Below are positions 54,717 to 63,260 of a stretch of 64,000 nucleotides of DNA, piece after piece (within the stretch, counting starts at the first letter, position 1; the number at the start of each line of letters is the position of its first letter). The DNA comes from Spirochaetota bacterium (GTDB taxonomy: Bacteria > Spirochaetota > UBA4802 > JAFGJZ01). The position numbers were made by a program, and so were the translations under genes. Under the pieces are notes generated by a model. That model did not search any database and was not told the DNA's origin. It saw only the letters and a program-made list of their open reading frames with translations. The stretch spans positions 1-64,000 of the forward strand of contig JAFGRW010000096.1 of NCBI GenBank assembly GCA_016934935.1. Direction: 5' to 3'.

Positions 54717-55739
54717 GTGTCAGATTATTACGGTTATCCAGAATATGTTTCTGTAGCGCAAAAGAAAAAGAAGGCAAAAGAAGCCTTAGAAAAAATAAAA
54801 AAAAAGAACAGCCAGATTAAGCCTGTTGTTATTGAAGGTACAAAAATTGCTAAAACATGGTGGGGGATTGCCTGGATAAAAAATCTTGAGTGTTACGCTG
54901 ATTACTCCAATCGTATTGGGCGTGGTAGAAGTTATGTAAGGCATGGATCTGTCTTAGATCTCCAGATCGAAAAAGGGCTGGTTCGCGCGCTTGTTAAGGG
55001 GAGCAGATCCCAACCTTACAAAATAGATATCAAGATTACTCCGCTTGATAAAGCAAGATGGAAGGAGATGATCCTTGTTTGCGAGGGTAAACTTGACTCG
55101 TTGCAAGAGTTACTTTCGGGTAAATTTCCCACAGCCTTGGCTGATCTATTTACCATAAAAAATAAAGGTCTTTTTCCGTCGCCAAAGCAAATCGAGTTTG
55201 ATTGTTCTTGCCCCGACTGGGCCTCCATGTGCAAGCATGTTGCGGCGGTTTTGTATGGAGTCGGTGCCAGATTTGATGAAGATCCATCGCTTTTTTTTCT
55301 TTTAAGGGGAGTTAATGTTGATGATCTTATATCAAAAGCTGTAATTGCTAAGTCAGACAAGATGATGAAGCAGGCTTCGGTAGCAGGAAGAAGAGTAATT
55401 AAGGATGTTGATCTGCTAACAACCTTTGGAATCGAATCTGAGGGATTATCTTTGGCAGAATCATCTCAACGCATAATCAAAAAAGCCGTTTCAAAGAAAG
55501 TAGCTTCCAGTAAGGCTGTTTCAAAGAAGGCTGCTTCAAAGAAGGCCGTTTCAAAGAAAGTTTCTTCAAAGAAAGCCGCTTCAAAGAAAGTTTCTTCAAA
55601 GAAAGCCGCTTCAAAGAAAGCTTTTTCAAAGAAAGCCGCTTCAAAGAAAGCTTTTTCAAAGAAAGCTTTTTCAAAGAAAGCTATTTCTAAGAAAGCTATT
55701 TCAAAGAAAGCTGTTTCAAAGAAAGCTGTTTCAAATTAA
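54717..55739 (+). CDS. SWIM zinc-finger protein with histone-H1-like tail
   Basis: 340 residues, GTG start with TAGGAG upstream. The N-terminal domain includes KTWWGIAWIKNLE and RGRSYVRHGSVLDL, typical of SWIM partners of SNF2 proteins. The SWIM motif is DCSCPDWASMCKHVAAVLY (CxC...CxH, about 163-180). From residue 257 to the end are 16 copies of a five-residue unit (A/V)xSKK, a Lys-rich H1-like tail that should bind DNA. Beyond the stop, the +1 frame continues VPAKVASKKSTTN, so the tail was once longer. Confidence 0.92.
   Translation: MSDYYGYPEYVSVAQKKKKAKEALEKIKKKNSQIKPVVIEGTKIAKTWWGIAWIKNLECYADYSNRIGRGRSYVRHGSVLDLQIEKGLVRALVKGSRSQPYKIDIKITPLDKARWKEMILVCEGKLDSLQELLSGKFPTALADLFTIKNKGLFPSPKQIEFDCSCPDWASMCKHVAAVLYGVGARFDEDPSLFFLLRGVNVDDLISKAVIAKSDKMMKQASVAGRRVIKDVDLLTTFGIESEGLSLAESSQRIIKKAVSKKVASSKAVSKKAASKKAVSKKVSSKKAASKKVSSKKAASKKAFSKKAASKKAFSKKAFSKKAISKKAISKKAVSKKAVSN
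55485..55736 (+). repeat. 15-bp coding tandem repeat (SKK tail)
   Basis: About 16.8 units of a 15-bp repeat such as TCAAAGAAAGCTGTT, diverging mainly in the last codons. Encodes the Lys/Ala/Ser tail of the SWIM protein. The near-identical units make copy-number change by slippage likely and may be collapsed in short-read assemblies. Confidence 0.9.
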
Positions 55740-55865
55740 GGTGTTTTAAGAAAATGCTGTACCAGCGAAAGTCGCATCGAAAAAGAGTACAACGAATAAG
55801 CACAATCAGATAAACATTTGTAAAAACCGGCTAATAAAAAATTTGATTAATCGGGTTTCTTAATA

Positions 55866-56885
55866 ATGAAAGAAATTTTTTTAACTCTGCTTGGTCTCTA
55901 TTTAATAATTGTTCCGGGAAGTGCGCTATTTCTTGTTGGTGCGCTATTGCGGTTGCGAGAAAACAGATACGAAAATAGGCTTTTAGCGATGTTTCTATTT
56001 TTCGCAGCCGTTGAGATCTTGTCGGTATTCACATTACAGATTCCAGGTTTTAGACTGTTTTATAATCAATTTTGGAAGTATGCTCATCTGCTTTGGGCTC
56101 CGACAATATATTTAGATGTTATGTTTTTATGCGGTATTAAAAAAGATTTTGTTATAAAAGATCTGACTCACGGAATCCTTTTTTTATCGTTTCTGGTGTT
56201 GCAGGAAATAATCCCGGATATTATTATGGACAGTACACTTCTGTTGCAGTCGCTTGCTTATATATCGATAATATTCTTTATCGTTTACAAGAGCCAACAA
56301 AATAGCAGTGTAACGCGTGAAAAACGAATTTGGGCGTTAATGCTATCTGGATTTTCCCTGTTTTTTTTAGTACTTGTTATTCTTGATAATATAACGGATC
56401 ACGATTTTTATTTCTTTTTTTTGATTGCTCTCTCATTATTTATAATCACGGTTCAGTTTAACTATGCTTCGGGAAATCCTGTTTTGTCAGGAAAAAACAG
56501 ACTCAAACAAAAAACATATAAAAACTCATCGCTCACTCCGCAAATGATTGCTCAGTACGCGCAAGAGATCAGGCTAGCAATGGTCGAAGAGGAACTTTTC
56601 ACAGATGCCGATCTTACACTTGAAAGCCTGAGCCGTCATTTGAATCTTCCTGTACATCATATTTCACAATCCATTAACACTATTTATAAAAAAAGTTTTT
56701 CGGCATTCATCAACTCCTTCCGTGTTGAACACGCGAAAAAACTTATGCAAAATAGTGATGCAAGTAAGACCATACTGCAAATTGCGTTTGAATCAGGCTT
56801 CGGATCAAAATCTGTTTTTAACTCCGCTTTTAAAAAAGAGACCGGGACTACACCAACACAATTCGGTAAAAACAGCTTAAAATAA
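55866..56885 (+). CDS. Membrane-bound AraC-family regulator
   Basis: 339 residues. Six or seven N-terminal membrane helices (about 5-205) are fused to a cytoplasmic AraC HTH domain (about 228-337): LTLESLSRHLNLPVHHISQSIN and KTILQIAFESGFGSKSVFNSAFKKETGTTPTQF. This architecture suggests direct coupling of a membrane or extracytoplasmic signal to transcription. The serine hydrolase gene 304 nt downstream is a plausible target. Confidence 0.9.
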   Translation: MKEIFLTLLGLYLIIVPGSALFLVGALLRLRENRYENRLLAMFLFFAAVEILSVFTLQIPGFRLFYNQFWKYAHLLWAPTIYLDVMFLCGIKKDFVIKDLTHGILFLSFLVLQEIIPDIIMDSTLLLQSLAYISIIFFIVYKSQQNSSVTREKRIWALMLSGFSLFFLVLVILDNITDHDFYFFFLIALSLFIITVQFNYASGNPVLSGKNRLKQKTYKNSSLTPQMIAQYAQEIRLAMVEEELFTDADLTLESLSRHLNLPVHHISQSINTIYKKSFSAFINSFRVEHAKKLMQNSDASKTILQIAFESGFGSKSVFNSAFKKETGTTPTQFGKNSLK

Positions 56886-57189
56886 TTGATATCTTCAGCT
56901 TTAAAGTTAATCCCCAAATGAAATTTTTTTAAAAAGAGAGTGCTATTTTATAGGACAGGACGACAAATTCCATAAAACTGCTATTATCAATTCTTCATGT
57001 TTCAACTATAACTACTAAAGCCGGTTACAACTAAAATTTAAAATGGATTATTGCTTTTATCGAAGTTAAACACATCTGTATTTTTTGAAATCCTAAATAC
57101 TCCGGGTAGGTATTGAGTGGTTTTTATTTTTTTTGGCAAGTTTTATGTGTGAAATTTGAAAGTCTGTTGTTTCATATAAAGGAGAATGT
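56886..57189. other. Intergenic region upstream of serine hydrolase
   Basis: 304 nt, AT-rich. Only the ribosome site AAAGGAGA at 57178-57185 is evident; no clear promoter, hairpin or small gene. Confidence 0.5.
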
Positions 57190-58395
57190 ATGATAAAGAA
57201 TTATTTTGCTGTACTTTTTGTATTATGCGTCTTATCCTCGTGTCAATCGGTGTCCGATAAAGAGACCACTTCTGACTTTACTGTTGAGCCGGAAATAATT
57301 CCACTTAGTGATTTTATCTCTTTGGAAGTGCCGGAGGTTAAATGTAAGGACTTAACGAAGGTTTCAGATGATAGGCATGAAGAGTATCAGACGGTATTTA
57401 ACGAACTATTTTCAAAAAGCGGCTGTCTGGCCGGGATGAGCGCGGCTCTGATAAATGCGGATGGTAATTTTATAGAACTATTCAAAGGATATATTGACTC
57501 GAAAAAGAAGATCCCGGTTTGTGAAGATAGTATGTTCTATTCTGGGAGCACTGGAAAAATGATTACTTCTGTGATAATATTTTCACTGATCGAGAAAGGT
57601 GAGCTTAAGCTTAATGACAGGGTAACACGCTATTTTCCGGAGTATGAACTGCTGGAATCTGTTACCATAGATCACCTGCTTTCACACAGATCCGGTATAG
57701 TCAACTTCACCATTATAAAAGAGTACGATCAAAACAAAAACAGATATCACACCGAAAAAGAACTTGTCGATCTGGCACTGGATGCAGAACAAAACCTGCT
57801 CTTTGAACCTGGAGGCTCTTTACACTATTGCAATACCGGATATGTTTTGCTTGGAATGATTGCCCAAAAAGCCTCTGGTCAAACAATGAGTGAGTTATTT
57901 GATATCATCAAGGTAAAGTGCGGCCTAAAAAAAAGTTGTTACAATACCGATAAAAATTCATATGCTGGTATGTTTGACTCCTTTGATGTCAAGGGTGATA
58001 CTGTGACCGCCGGTCATTACCACTACGAGCACCCGGCTAATGCTCATGCCGCGGGGGCATTTTCTGTAAATTCATTTGAAGCAGTGCTTTTTTTGCGCTC
58101 GCTTTTTGCAGGTAAAATTGTATCAAAAGATACACTTAATACTATGCTTGGGGATTTTGCCCATGCAGGCTCCGATAGCAATAGTGATGTCTACTATGGA
58201 AGAGGTTTTCATCTTATCAGACTCAAGGTCTCTAACAGGGCCGATTATATTGGTCATGACGGTTCTCTTAGTGGGCAGAAGGCAATGTTATACCATTGCG
58301 TACAACTCGATAAAACAGTCTCTGTTCTGACTAATCAGAATATAACAACTGATCCGGTAATGTTTCGGCTGGCCGAATATGAACCGGCCAAATAG
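57190..58395 (+). CDS. Serine hydrolase of the beta-lactamase (class C-like) family, lipoprotein
   Basis: 401 residues. Lipobox LSSC with Cys near 18. The penicillin-binding fold has FYSGSTGKMITSVIIF (SxxK, here STGK, near residue 119), the YxN motif as HYCNTGYVLLGMI, and a late HDGSLSGQ in place of KTG. Members include esterases, D-aminopeptidases and carboxypeptidases; true beta-lactamase activity should not be assumed. It is followed 7 nt later by a C45 acyltransferase, suggesting a joint role in amide or ester turnover. Confidence 0.9.
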   Translation: MIKNYFAVLFVLCVLSSCQSVSDKETTSDFTVEPEIIPLSDFISLEVPEVKCKDLTKVSDDRHEEYQTVFNELFSKSGCLAGMSAALINADGNFIELFKGYIDSKKKIPVCEDSMFYSGSTGKMITSVIIFSLIEKGELKLNDRVTRYFPEYELLESVTIDHLLSHRSGIVNFTIIKEYDQNKNRYHTEKELVDLALDAEQNLLFEPGGSLHYCNTGYVLLGMIAQKASGQTMSELFDIIKVKCGLKKSCYNTDKNSYAGMFDSFDVKGDTVTAGHYHYEHPANAHAAGAFSVNSFEAVLFLRSLFAGKIVSKDTLNTMLGDFAHAGSDSNSDVYYGRGFHLIRLKVSNRADYIGHDGSLSGQKAMLYHCVQLDKTVSVLTNQNITTDPVMFRLAEYEPAK

Positions 58396-58402
58396 GCTCT
58401 TT

Positions 58403-59575
58403 ATGTTAATAAAACCAAAACAAAATATAGAACAGATAATCGCACGGGTTTCCGATAAGCTTGAATCCGACGCATTAATTGTTGGTCCGATTAGTGATGA
58501 TTTATCAATGTTCAGAAAAGTTGATGTTTCTGGCAGTTTTTATAACCTTGGTCTTTTTTTAGGACATTGTGCCATAGAACTTGGGTACCGTTTTCCAAAG
58601 CTCAAAAAAAAGAGAGAGGATTTAAACCTGCGGATAATTGATATGTATAAAGATTGCTATCCGCAATATCTGAAACAGTTGCAGGGAGTTGCCGATGCCT
58701 ATGGCGCTTCTGTTGAAGCAATGGATCTTACTGTGATGGAACATTTTTTTGCCCGAATGGGTTATGAGGGATACCGTATTAAAAAAAGTGCCAAAAGCGG
58801 TTTTAAAAACATGTGTACAGTTACAGGCGCAACAGGTTCTAACGGAACAACATATATAGGCCGTAACCTTGATACTTTTAATATTACCGGTTTTCTGGTA
58901 AACAGCACAATGGACGGGGTGTACAAAACTGTAAATACCTCGGGCGAGGCTTATTACAACTATGCTGTGGACGGCATTAACGAAAAGGGACTCTTTGCCG
59001 GCGAGATGAGTATTACCGATCCAAAATATAAAAGAAATCTAAAATCCCGTTACCCTGATGTTCCTTCAGTATATTGCGCCCATATGCTTAGAATAATTCT
59101 TGATACGTGCGCAAATGTTAATGAGGCAGTTAGCCTTTTGCAAAAAGTACCGGTCTGGTTTACAAACGATCTGTGGCATATTTATATAGCGGATTCTGGT
59201 GGAAATTTTTGTATCGCGGAGTGGGATGAAAACGGAAAAATTGTTTTGCAACGTTTTGATAAAAAGCTGATCGCAACAAATACACCGATTATGGAGGGGG
59301 ACGATAAATTAAACAAATGCCCCCGTTATTCATTAGCCGATCAATTGATTAATAGCAAAAATATCGACTCGCATGAGAGTATCTATCAGATAATGAAATC
59401 GCTCTCTTATCGTTATGATAATACTTATCTTAAAAAGCTGGTATTTAAAGAAACAGAATTAAAGGCGATGAAGTATCTTAAAACAGTCTGGACTTCCACC
59501 TATGATCTGGATAAGCTGAGCATGATAATCCGTTACCACGAAAACGGTTACAGTGAAATTGAGATGGCTTTTTAA
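58403..59575 (+). CDS. C45-type Ntn-hydrolase acyltransferase
   Basis: 390 residues starting at the ATG at 58403, just after the previous stop (58395). It resembles isopenicillin-N acyltransferase/choloylglycine-hydrolase-like Ntn enzymes: the nucleophile Cys follows autoproteolysis in NMCTVTGATG (about 142-151), with TTYIGRNLD downstream (Arg/Asn/Asp of the active site) and ADSGGNFCIAEW. Likely substrates are N-acyl amides. Translationally linked to the beta-lactamase-fold lipoprotein. Confidence 0.83.
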   Translation: MLIKPKQNIEQIIARVSDKLESDALIVGPISDDLSMFRKVDVSGSFYNLGLFLGHCAIELGYRFPKLKKKREDLNLRIIDMYKDCYPQYLKQLQGVADAYGASVEAMDLTVMEHFFARMGYEGYRIKKSAKSGFKNMCTVTGATGSNGTTYIGRNLDTFNITGFLVNSTMDGVYKTVNTSGEAYYNYAVDGINEKGLFAGEMSITDPKYKRNLKSRYPDVPSVYCAHMLRIILDTCANVNEAVSLLQKVPVWFTNDLWHIYIADSGGNFCIAEWDENGKIVLQRFDKKLIATNTPIMEGDDKLNKCPRYSLADQLINSKNIDSHESIYQIMKSLSYRYDNTYLKKLVFKETELKAMKYLKTVWTSTYDLDKLSMIIRYHENGYSEIEMAF

Positions 59576-59743
59576 CGCATATTTTCTTTAATATCTGCAA
59601 TCGAAATTTTTGTCCGGTCTGGAAAGTAATCCGCAGTTCTGAATTTTTTGCTATAGCGTTATATTATAAAAGGTGTTTATGTACCTAAATGATGAGCTCC
59701 TCAGGTTCGCTATTTGTTATATATAAAAGTAGTCTTCTATTGG

Positions 59744-59799
59744 TTTTCCTCTTTACACAGAATATATACCTTGGTATATATTCTGTGTAAAGAGGAAAA
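59744..59799 (+). promoter_or_regulatory. 56-nt perfect palindrome before the vapB relic
   Basis: Arms of 27 nt (left arm begins TTTTCCTCTTTACACAG and ends ATATATACC) around TT, with no mismatch. TTTACA (59752-59757), 17 nt, TATATA (59775-59780) make a promoter inside it, and the ribosome site AGAGG lies in the right arm, 4-8 nt from the end, so a hairpin in the mRNA would hide it. VapBC-type operators are commonly palindromic, but rarely this long. Confidence 0.75.
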
Positions 59800-59803
59800 T
59801 AGA

Positions 59804-60034
59804 ATGCAAAGTGCAAAATTATTTATAAACGGCAGAAGCCAGGCTGTTAGATTACCAAAAGAATTTCAATTTTAAGGAAAAGATGTTTTTATCCAAAAAG
59901 TCAGAGATGCCGTATTACTGCTGCCTCACGATAAATCATGGGAAATATTCCTTCATGGGTTAAACAATTTCTCTGAAGACTTTATGAATGAAGGACGTGA
60001 TCAGGGAAAAGACCGGGAAAGGGAAAATATATAG
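59804..60034 (+). pseudogene. vapB: VapB antitoxin gene with in-frame nonsense codon
   Basis: Reads MQSAKLFINGRSQAVRLPKE, FQF, then TAA (59873-59875) where relatives have Glu, then GKDVFIQKVRDAVLLLPHD and on to TAG at 60034. The AbrB-type NGRSQAVRLPKEF motif is characteristic of VapB. A single G-to-T change explains the stop. Without readthrough only a 23-residue peptide is made. Confidence 0.88.
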
Positions 60035-60108
60035 TGTATTTGCTCGTTACAAATAATATCAAAGAATTTGAAGGAGTAGATAAAATCAAAATTGAGAATT
60101 GGGTATAA
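60034..60108 (+). pseudogene. vapC: VapC toxin remnant, last 24 codons only
   Basis: Directly after vapB (TAGTG overlap) the frame encodes VYLLVTNNIKEFEGVDKIKI then ENWV and a stop, matching the C-terminus of PIN-domain VapC toxins (LVTNNxxEFxRVxxLxIENW). About 110 preceding residues, including the catalytic acids, are deleted. Toxin and antitoxin are therefore both dead. Confidence 0.82.
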
Positions 60109-60196
60109 AGTGTAAACGCATCATCCGGGAGCTGATACAATACCGCTTAAAATTTGCAGTAAAGAAAATAGGAAATTATTTTAAAGAGGCCGTTTG

Positions 60197-60724
60197 ATGA
60201 ATGTTATAGATGCAATCTTTGCAAGACATAGTTACCGCGGTAAGTACAAGCAACAGTGTGTTCCCAAAGACGATTTGATCACAATAATGAAGGCCGGACT
60301 TGCCGCGCCATCGGGATGCAACAAACAGACTACAAGTTTAATAACGGTAGATGATCCGACGGTACTTGCAAAATTAAGAAGTGTAATTAATCCGCCTATG
60401 GCCGATACCGCGCCGGCAATGATTTGTGTGCTTACTCAAAGAATAAACGCCTACAGGGACAAGTGCTTCGCGATTCATGACTACTCGGCGGCAATTGAAA
60501 ACATGCTTCTTGCGATAATAGATCTGGGATATCAGAGCTGCTGGATTGAGGGGCATATAACTGATGAAGATAAAATCGGTGACAAGATGGCAAAGATTTT
60601 AGATGTACCGGAAGATTACGAGCTGGTCTGTTTTCTGCCGATAGGAATTGCTGAAACGGAACCTTCATTGCCATCGAAAAGGGATTTTTCACAAAGGGCA
60701 TGGTTTAATAAATTTGGAGAATAA
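60197..60724 (+). CDS. Nitroreductase-family protein
   Basis: 175 residues from the ATG at 60197 (AAAGAGG at 60182-60188). FMN-binding pattern: DAIFARHSYRGKYKQQCVPKD at the start, KAGLAAPSGCNKQTTSLITV, then AAIENMLLAIIDLGYQSCWIEG and FLPIGIAETEPSLPSKR. It should be a small FMN-dependent NAD(P)H oxidoreductase; the substrate is unknown. The gene lies between the VapBC relic and srkA. Confidence 0.9.
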   Translation: MNVIDAIFARHSYRGKYKQQCVPKDDLITIMKAGLAAPSGCNKQTTSLITVDDPTVLAKLRSVINPPMADTAPAMICVLTQRINAYRDKCFAIHDYSAAIENMLLAIIDLGYQSCWIEGHITDEDKIGDKMAKILDVPEDYELVCFLPIGIAETEPSLPSKRDFSQRAWFNKFGE

Positions 60725-60829
60725 AAAGGTCTGTTTACTTTATATATGTTGTAATCGCTTGAGTATGATTTCCACGAGGCAATTGAGAAAAGTCGTTGCC
60801 AGTACTCCGCTGTTCTATAGTATTGACTG

Positions 60830-61855
60830 ATGGGTGATTATTTTTACGAATTAACTCCCGAACCGGTTTTCCGTGCTATTGAAAAGGGGGGATTTAATCC
60901 GACGGGGCACATAATGGCCCTTAATAGCTACGAAAACCGGGTATACGATCTCAAGCTGGAAGATGGCTCTCACATCGTCTCCAAATTTTACCGCCCGGGG
61001 CGGTGGAACGAGGAGCAGATTCGTGAAGAGCACTCTTTTCTGCTTGAGATTGCTGAGGCAGAGGTGCCCGTTTGTGCACCTATGCGGTTTCCAGACGGCG
61101 ATACCCTTCATTCTGTGAACGGTATATTTTACGCTGTCTGGCGCCGCACCGGCGGTCGTTCTGCGCACGATCTGTCGGACACCGACATTCAGATAATCGG
61201 CCGCATGCTTGCCTGCATACATAATGTGGGAGCCTCAAAAAACATTCAGTCACGTCACAAACTTGACGCTAAAAGCTACGCTCTTGATCCGCTCGAATAT
61301 ATTCTGCAAAATAATCTATTACCATCTCATTGCCGCGACAGATTCGAAAAGGCTGTACACCAGGTCGCTCAGATATATACCGAATTAAGTGAAAACGTTC
61401 CTTTCCACCGTATCCATGCCGATTGCCATCCAGGTAATCTTCTTAACGGAAGTGACGGCTGGTTTATTCTGGATTTTGATGATTTTTGCTCCGGCCCTGC
61501 AGTTCAGGATATCTGGATGCTCTGCGGAGGTAATGATTCGTACGGAAAACGGCACCGCGAAATTCTTATAGACGCTTATGAGACCTTCAGGCCATTTAAC
61601 CGGTCATGGTTTAACCTTATAGAACCTTTACGTGCTCTCAGGTTTATCCGTTATGCCGGGTGGATAGCAAAGCGTTGGAAAGACCCCGTTTTTCCTATTG
61701 CGTTTCCCCATTTCGGTACCGAGGCCTACTGGGAAACTGAGACAAACGAGCTCGAAGCGCAGCTGCGTGTAATAAGGGAAGGGTCACCGGATTTTCAAGG
61801 CTCTTCAGAACCGGAAGAGGAGTTAACAAACAGTGATTTTTTTTACGATATGTGA
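60830..61855 (+). CDS. srkA: Stress-response kinase A (SrkA/YihE family)
   Basis: 341 residues with an aminoglycoside-phosphotransferase-like kinase fold. NSYENRVYDLKLEDGSHIVSKFYRPGRW near the start (nucleotide-binding Lys in VSKFYRP), RIHADCHPGNLL (catalytic Asp) and FILDFDDFCSG (metal-binding Asp) match SrkA closely. SrkA-type Ser/Thr kinases counter envelope or oxidative stress and inhibit programmed death pathways. In enterobacteria it pairs with dsbA, which is absent here. Confidence 0.92.
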   Translation: MGDYFYELTPEPVFRAIEKGGFNPTGHIMALNSYENRVYDLKLEDGSHIVSKFYRPGRWNEEQIREEHSFLLEIAEAEVPVCAPMRFPDGDTLHSVNGIFYAVWRRTGGRSAHDLSDTDIQIIGRMLACIHNVGASKNIQSRHKLDAKSYALDPLEYILQNNLLPSHCRDRFEKAVHQVAQIYTELSENVPFHRIHADCHPGNLLNGSDGWFILDFDDFCSGPAVQDIWMLCGGNDSYGKRHREILIDAYETFRPFNRSWFNLIEPLRALRFIRYAGWIAKRWKDPVFPIAFPHFGTEAYWETETNELEAQLRVIREGSPDFQGSSEPEEELTNSDFFYDM

Positions 61856-62027
61856 TTGATAAATATCGGCTTATTATAAAAGAATTATTTTTTTATAGCC
61901 AGTAATGTCCTCAAAAGTCTTGATACTATGCTGAAAATATTAAAAAGATTCTGAAAAGAATTTTACTGAAACAATCTGTAAACAAGCTGAGCTGAAAGAA
62001 CATTGGTTTTGCTGATTGCCTGAAGGG

Positions 62028-63260
62028 TCACTTTCTTTGACTAATATGCCTGGCCGCGCAAAAAGCGGTTGAGAAGGCGGCCTGTAAATTATAGCCACCG
62101 CTGTCTCCGTCAATATCGATTGTTTCTCCAATAAAATATAGTCCCTTAACAAGTTTTGATTCGAAGCTCTTTCCTGATATCTCTTTTAGGCTTATGCCAC
62201 CTGCTGTGGCCATACAAATCTCAAAAGATTCGATATTTTGTATTTTAAATGCAAGATTGTGCAGAGTATTCGCTATATCGCGTAATGTTTTTTTTGATAC
62301 TTGTGCGGCGTCAATATCTGGATCAATTCGCAGGTTTTGGTAAAGTTTCAGCATAAATCGTGAACTTACAGGTAACACTCCAAGGGCATGCTTCAGTTTT
62401 TGCCGGCCGTTTTGATTTACTGCTGCTTTGATTTTTTCAAGAGTCTCTTCTTCCTTTTCGTCGGGAATCAGATCGGCGCATATCGTATCTTTTTTATTTA
62501 AGTATCTGGAAAGATGCAGCACTGCGGGTCCTGAAATACCGGTATGGGTAAAGAGCAATCCGCCGCGGGTTCTGTTCTTTGTTGCAGTTTGTGTAAGTAT
62601 TACATCTTCAAACGAGATTCCGCTAAGCTCACAAAACTTATAGGTGTCAACAACTACTGAAGCGAGAGCCGGCACAGGTGGAACAATAGTGTGGCCTAAT
62701 GATTGAGCCAGCAGGTAGCCGTCACCAGTAGATCCGGTTCCCGGATAACTTTTACCACCTGTGGCAACAACAACGTTTAGGGTGGTAAAAGATTCTCCGG
62801 CAGTTCGAACAATGAAAAGATCATTGTGCTTTATAATGGTTGTCGCAGAAGTTGATGTCTTTGTGATTACTCCGTTTTCGAGGCAATAATCAGTTAGAGA
62901 GTTAAGTATGTCAGATGCTTTTTTAGAAGAGGGAAAATATTTTCCATTTTTGTCTGTTATACAATTGATGTTTCTGGACTTAAAAAAAGCGATAAGCTCG
63001 GTCGGTGAAAACGAGTAAAGGGCATGCTTCATAAAGCGACCGTTTTTTCCGTAATGCGTGGTAAACTGGTCGATGGAAGAGTCGTTTGTTATATTGCAGC
63101 TGCCGGCTCCGCTTAAAAGAAGCTTGCGGCCGGGTCGTTTCATCTTTTCCAGCAACAGAACAGGTAAGCCGGGCTTAAGAGAACCAAGAGTGCCTGCACA
63201 GAAGAGGCCGGCAGGGCCAGCCCCGATTACAATGGTATGGTAACTATTCGAAGTTCCCAC
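62028..63260 (-). CDS. BaiN/YhiN-like NAD(P)/FAD-dependent oxidoreductase
   Basis: 410 residues, GTG start 1 nt after the upstream PlsC-type stop. Dinucleotide-binding VIGAGPAGLFCAGTL, RKLLLSGAGSCNITN and GGKSYPGTGSTGDGYLLAQSLGH are diagnostic of the HI0933/YhiN family, as are LLFTHTGISGPAVLHLSR and the C-terminal TAGGISLKEI with GLYFIGETIDIDGDSGGYNLQAAF. Members reduce alkenes in various ring compounds. It appears co-transcribed with the lipid acyltransferase gene. Confidence 0.93.
   Translation of the reverse strand: MGTSNSYHTIVIGAGPAGLFCAGTLGSLKPGLPVLLLEKMKRPGRKLLLSGAGSCNITNDSSIDQFTTHYGKNGRFMKHALYSFSPTELIAFFKSRNINCITDKNGKYFPSSKKASDILNSLTDYCLENGVITKTSTSATTIIKHNDLFIVRTAGESFTTLNVVVATGGKSYPGTGSTGDGYLLAQSLGHTIVPPVPALASVVVDTYKFCELSGISFEDVILTQTATKNRTRGGLLFTHTGISGPAVLHLSRYLNKKDTICADLIPDEKEEETLEKIKAAVNQNGRQKLKHALGVLPVSSRFMLKLYQNLRIDPDIDAAQVSKKTLRDIANTLHNLAFKIQNIESFEICMATAGGISLKEISGKSFESKLVKGLYFIGETIDIDGDSGGYNLQAAFSTAFCAARHISQRK

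Noticed and set aside
55477-55674. Antisense ORF of repeated SLKKL units
   Set aside because: Mirror image of the SWIM protein tail repeat; any open frame opposite a 15-bp repeat looks like this.
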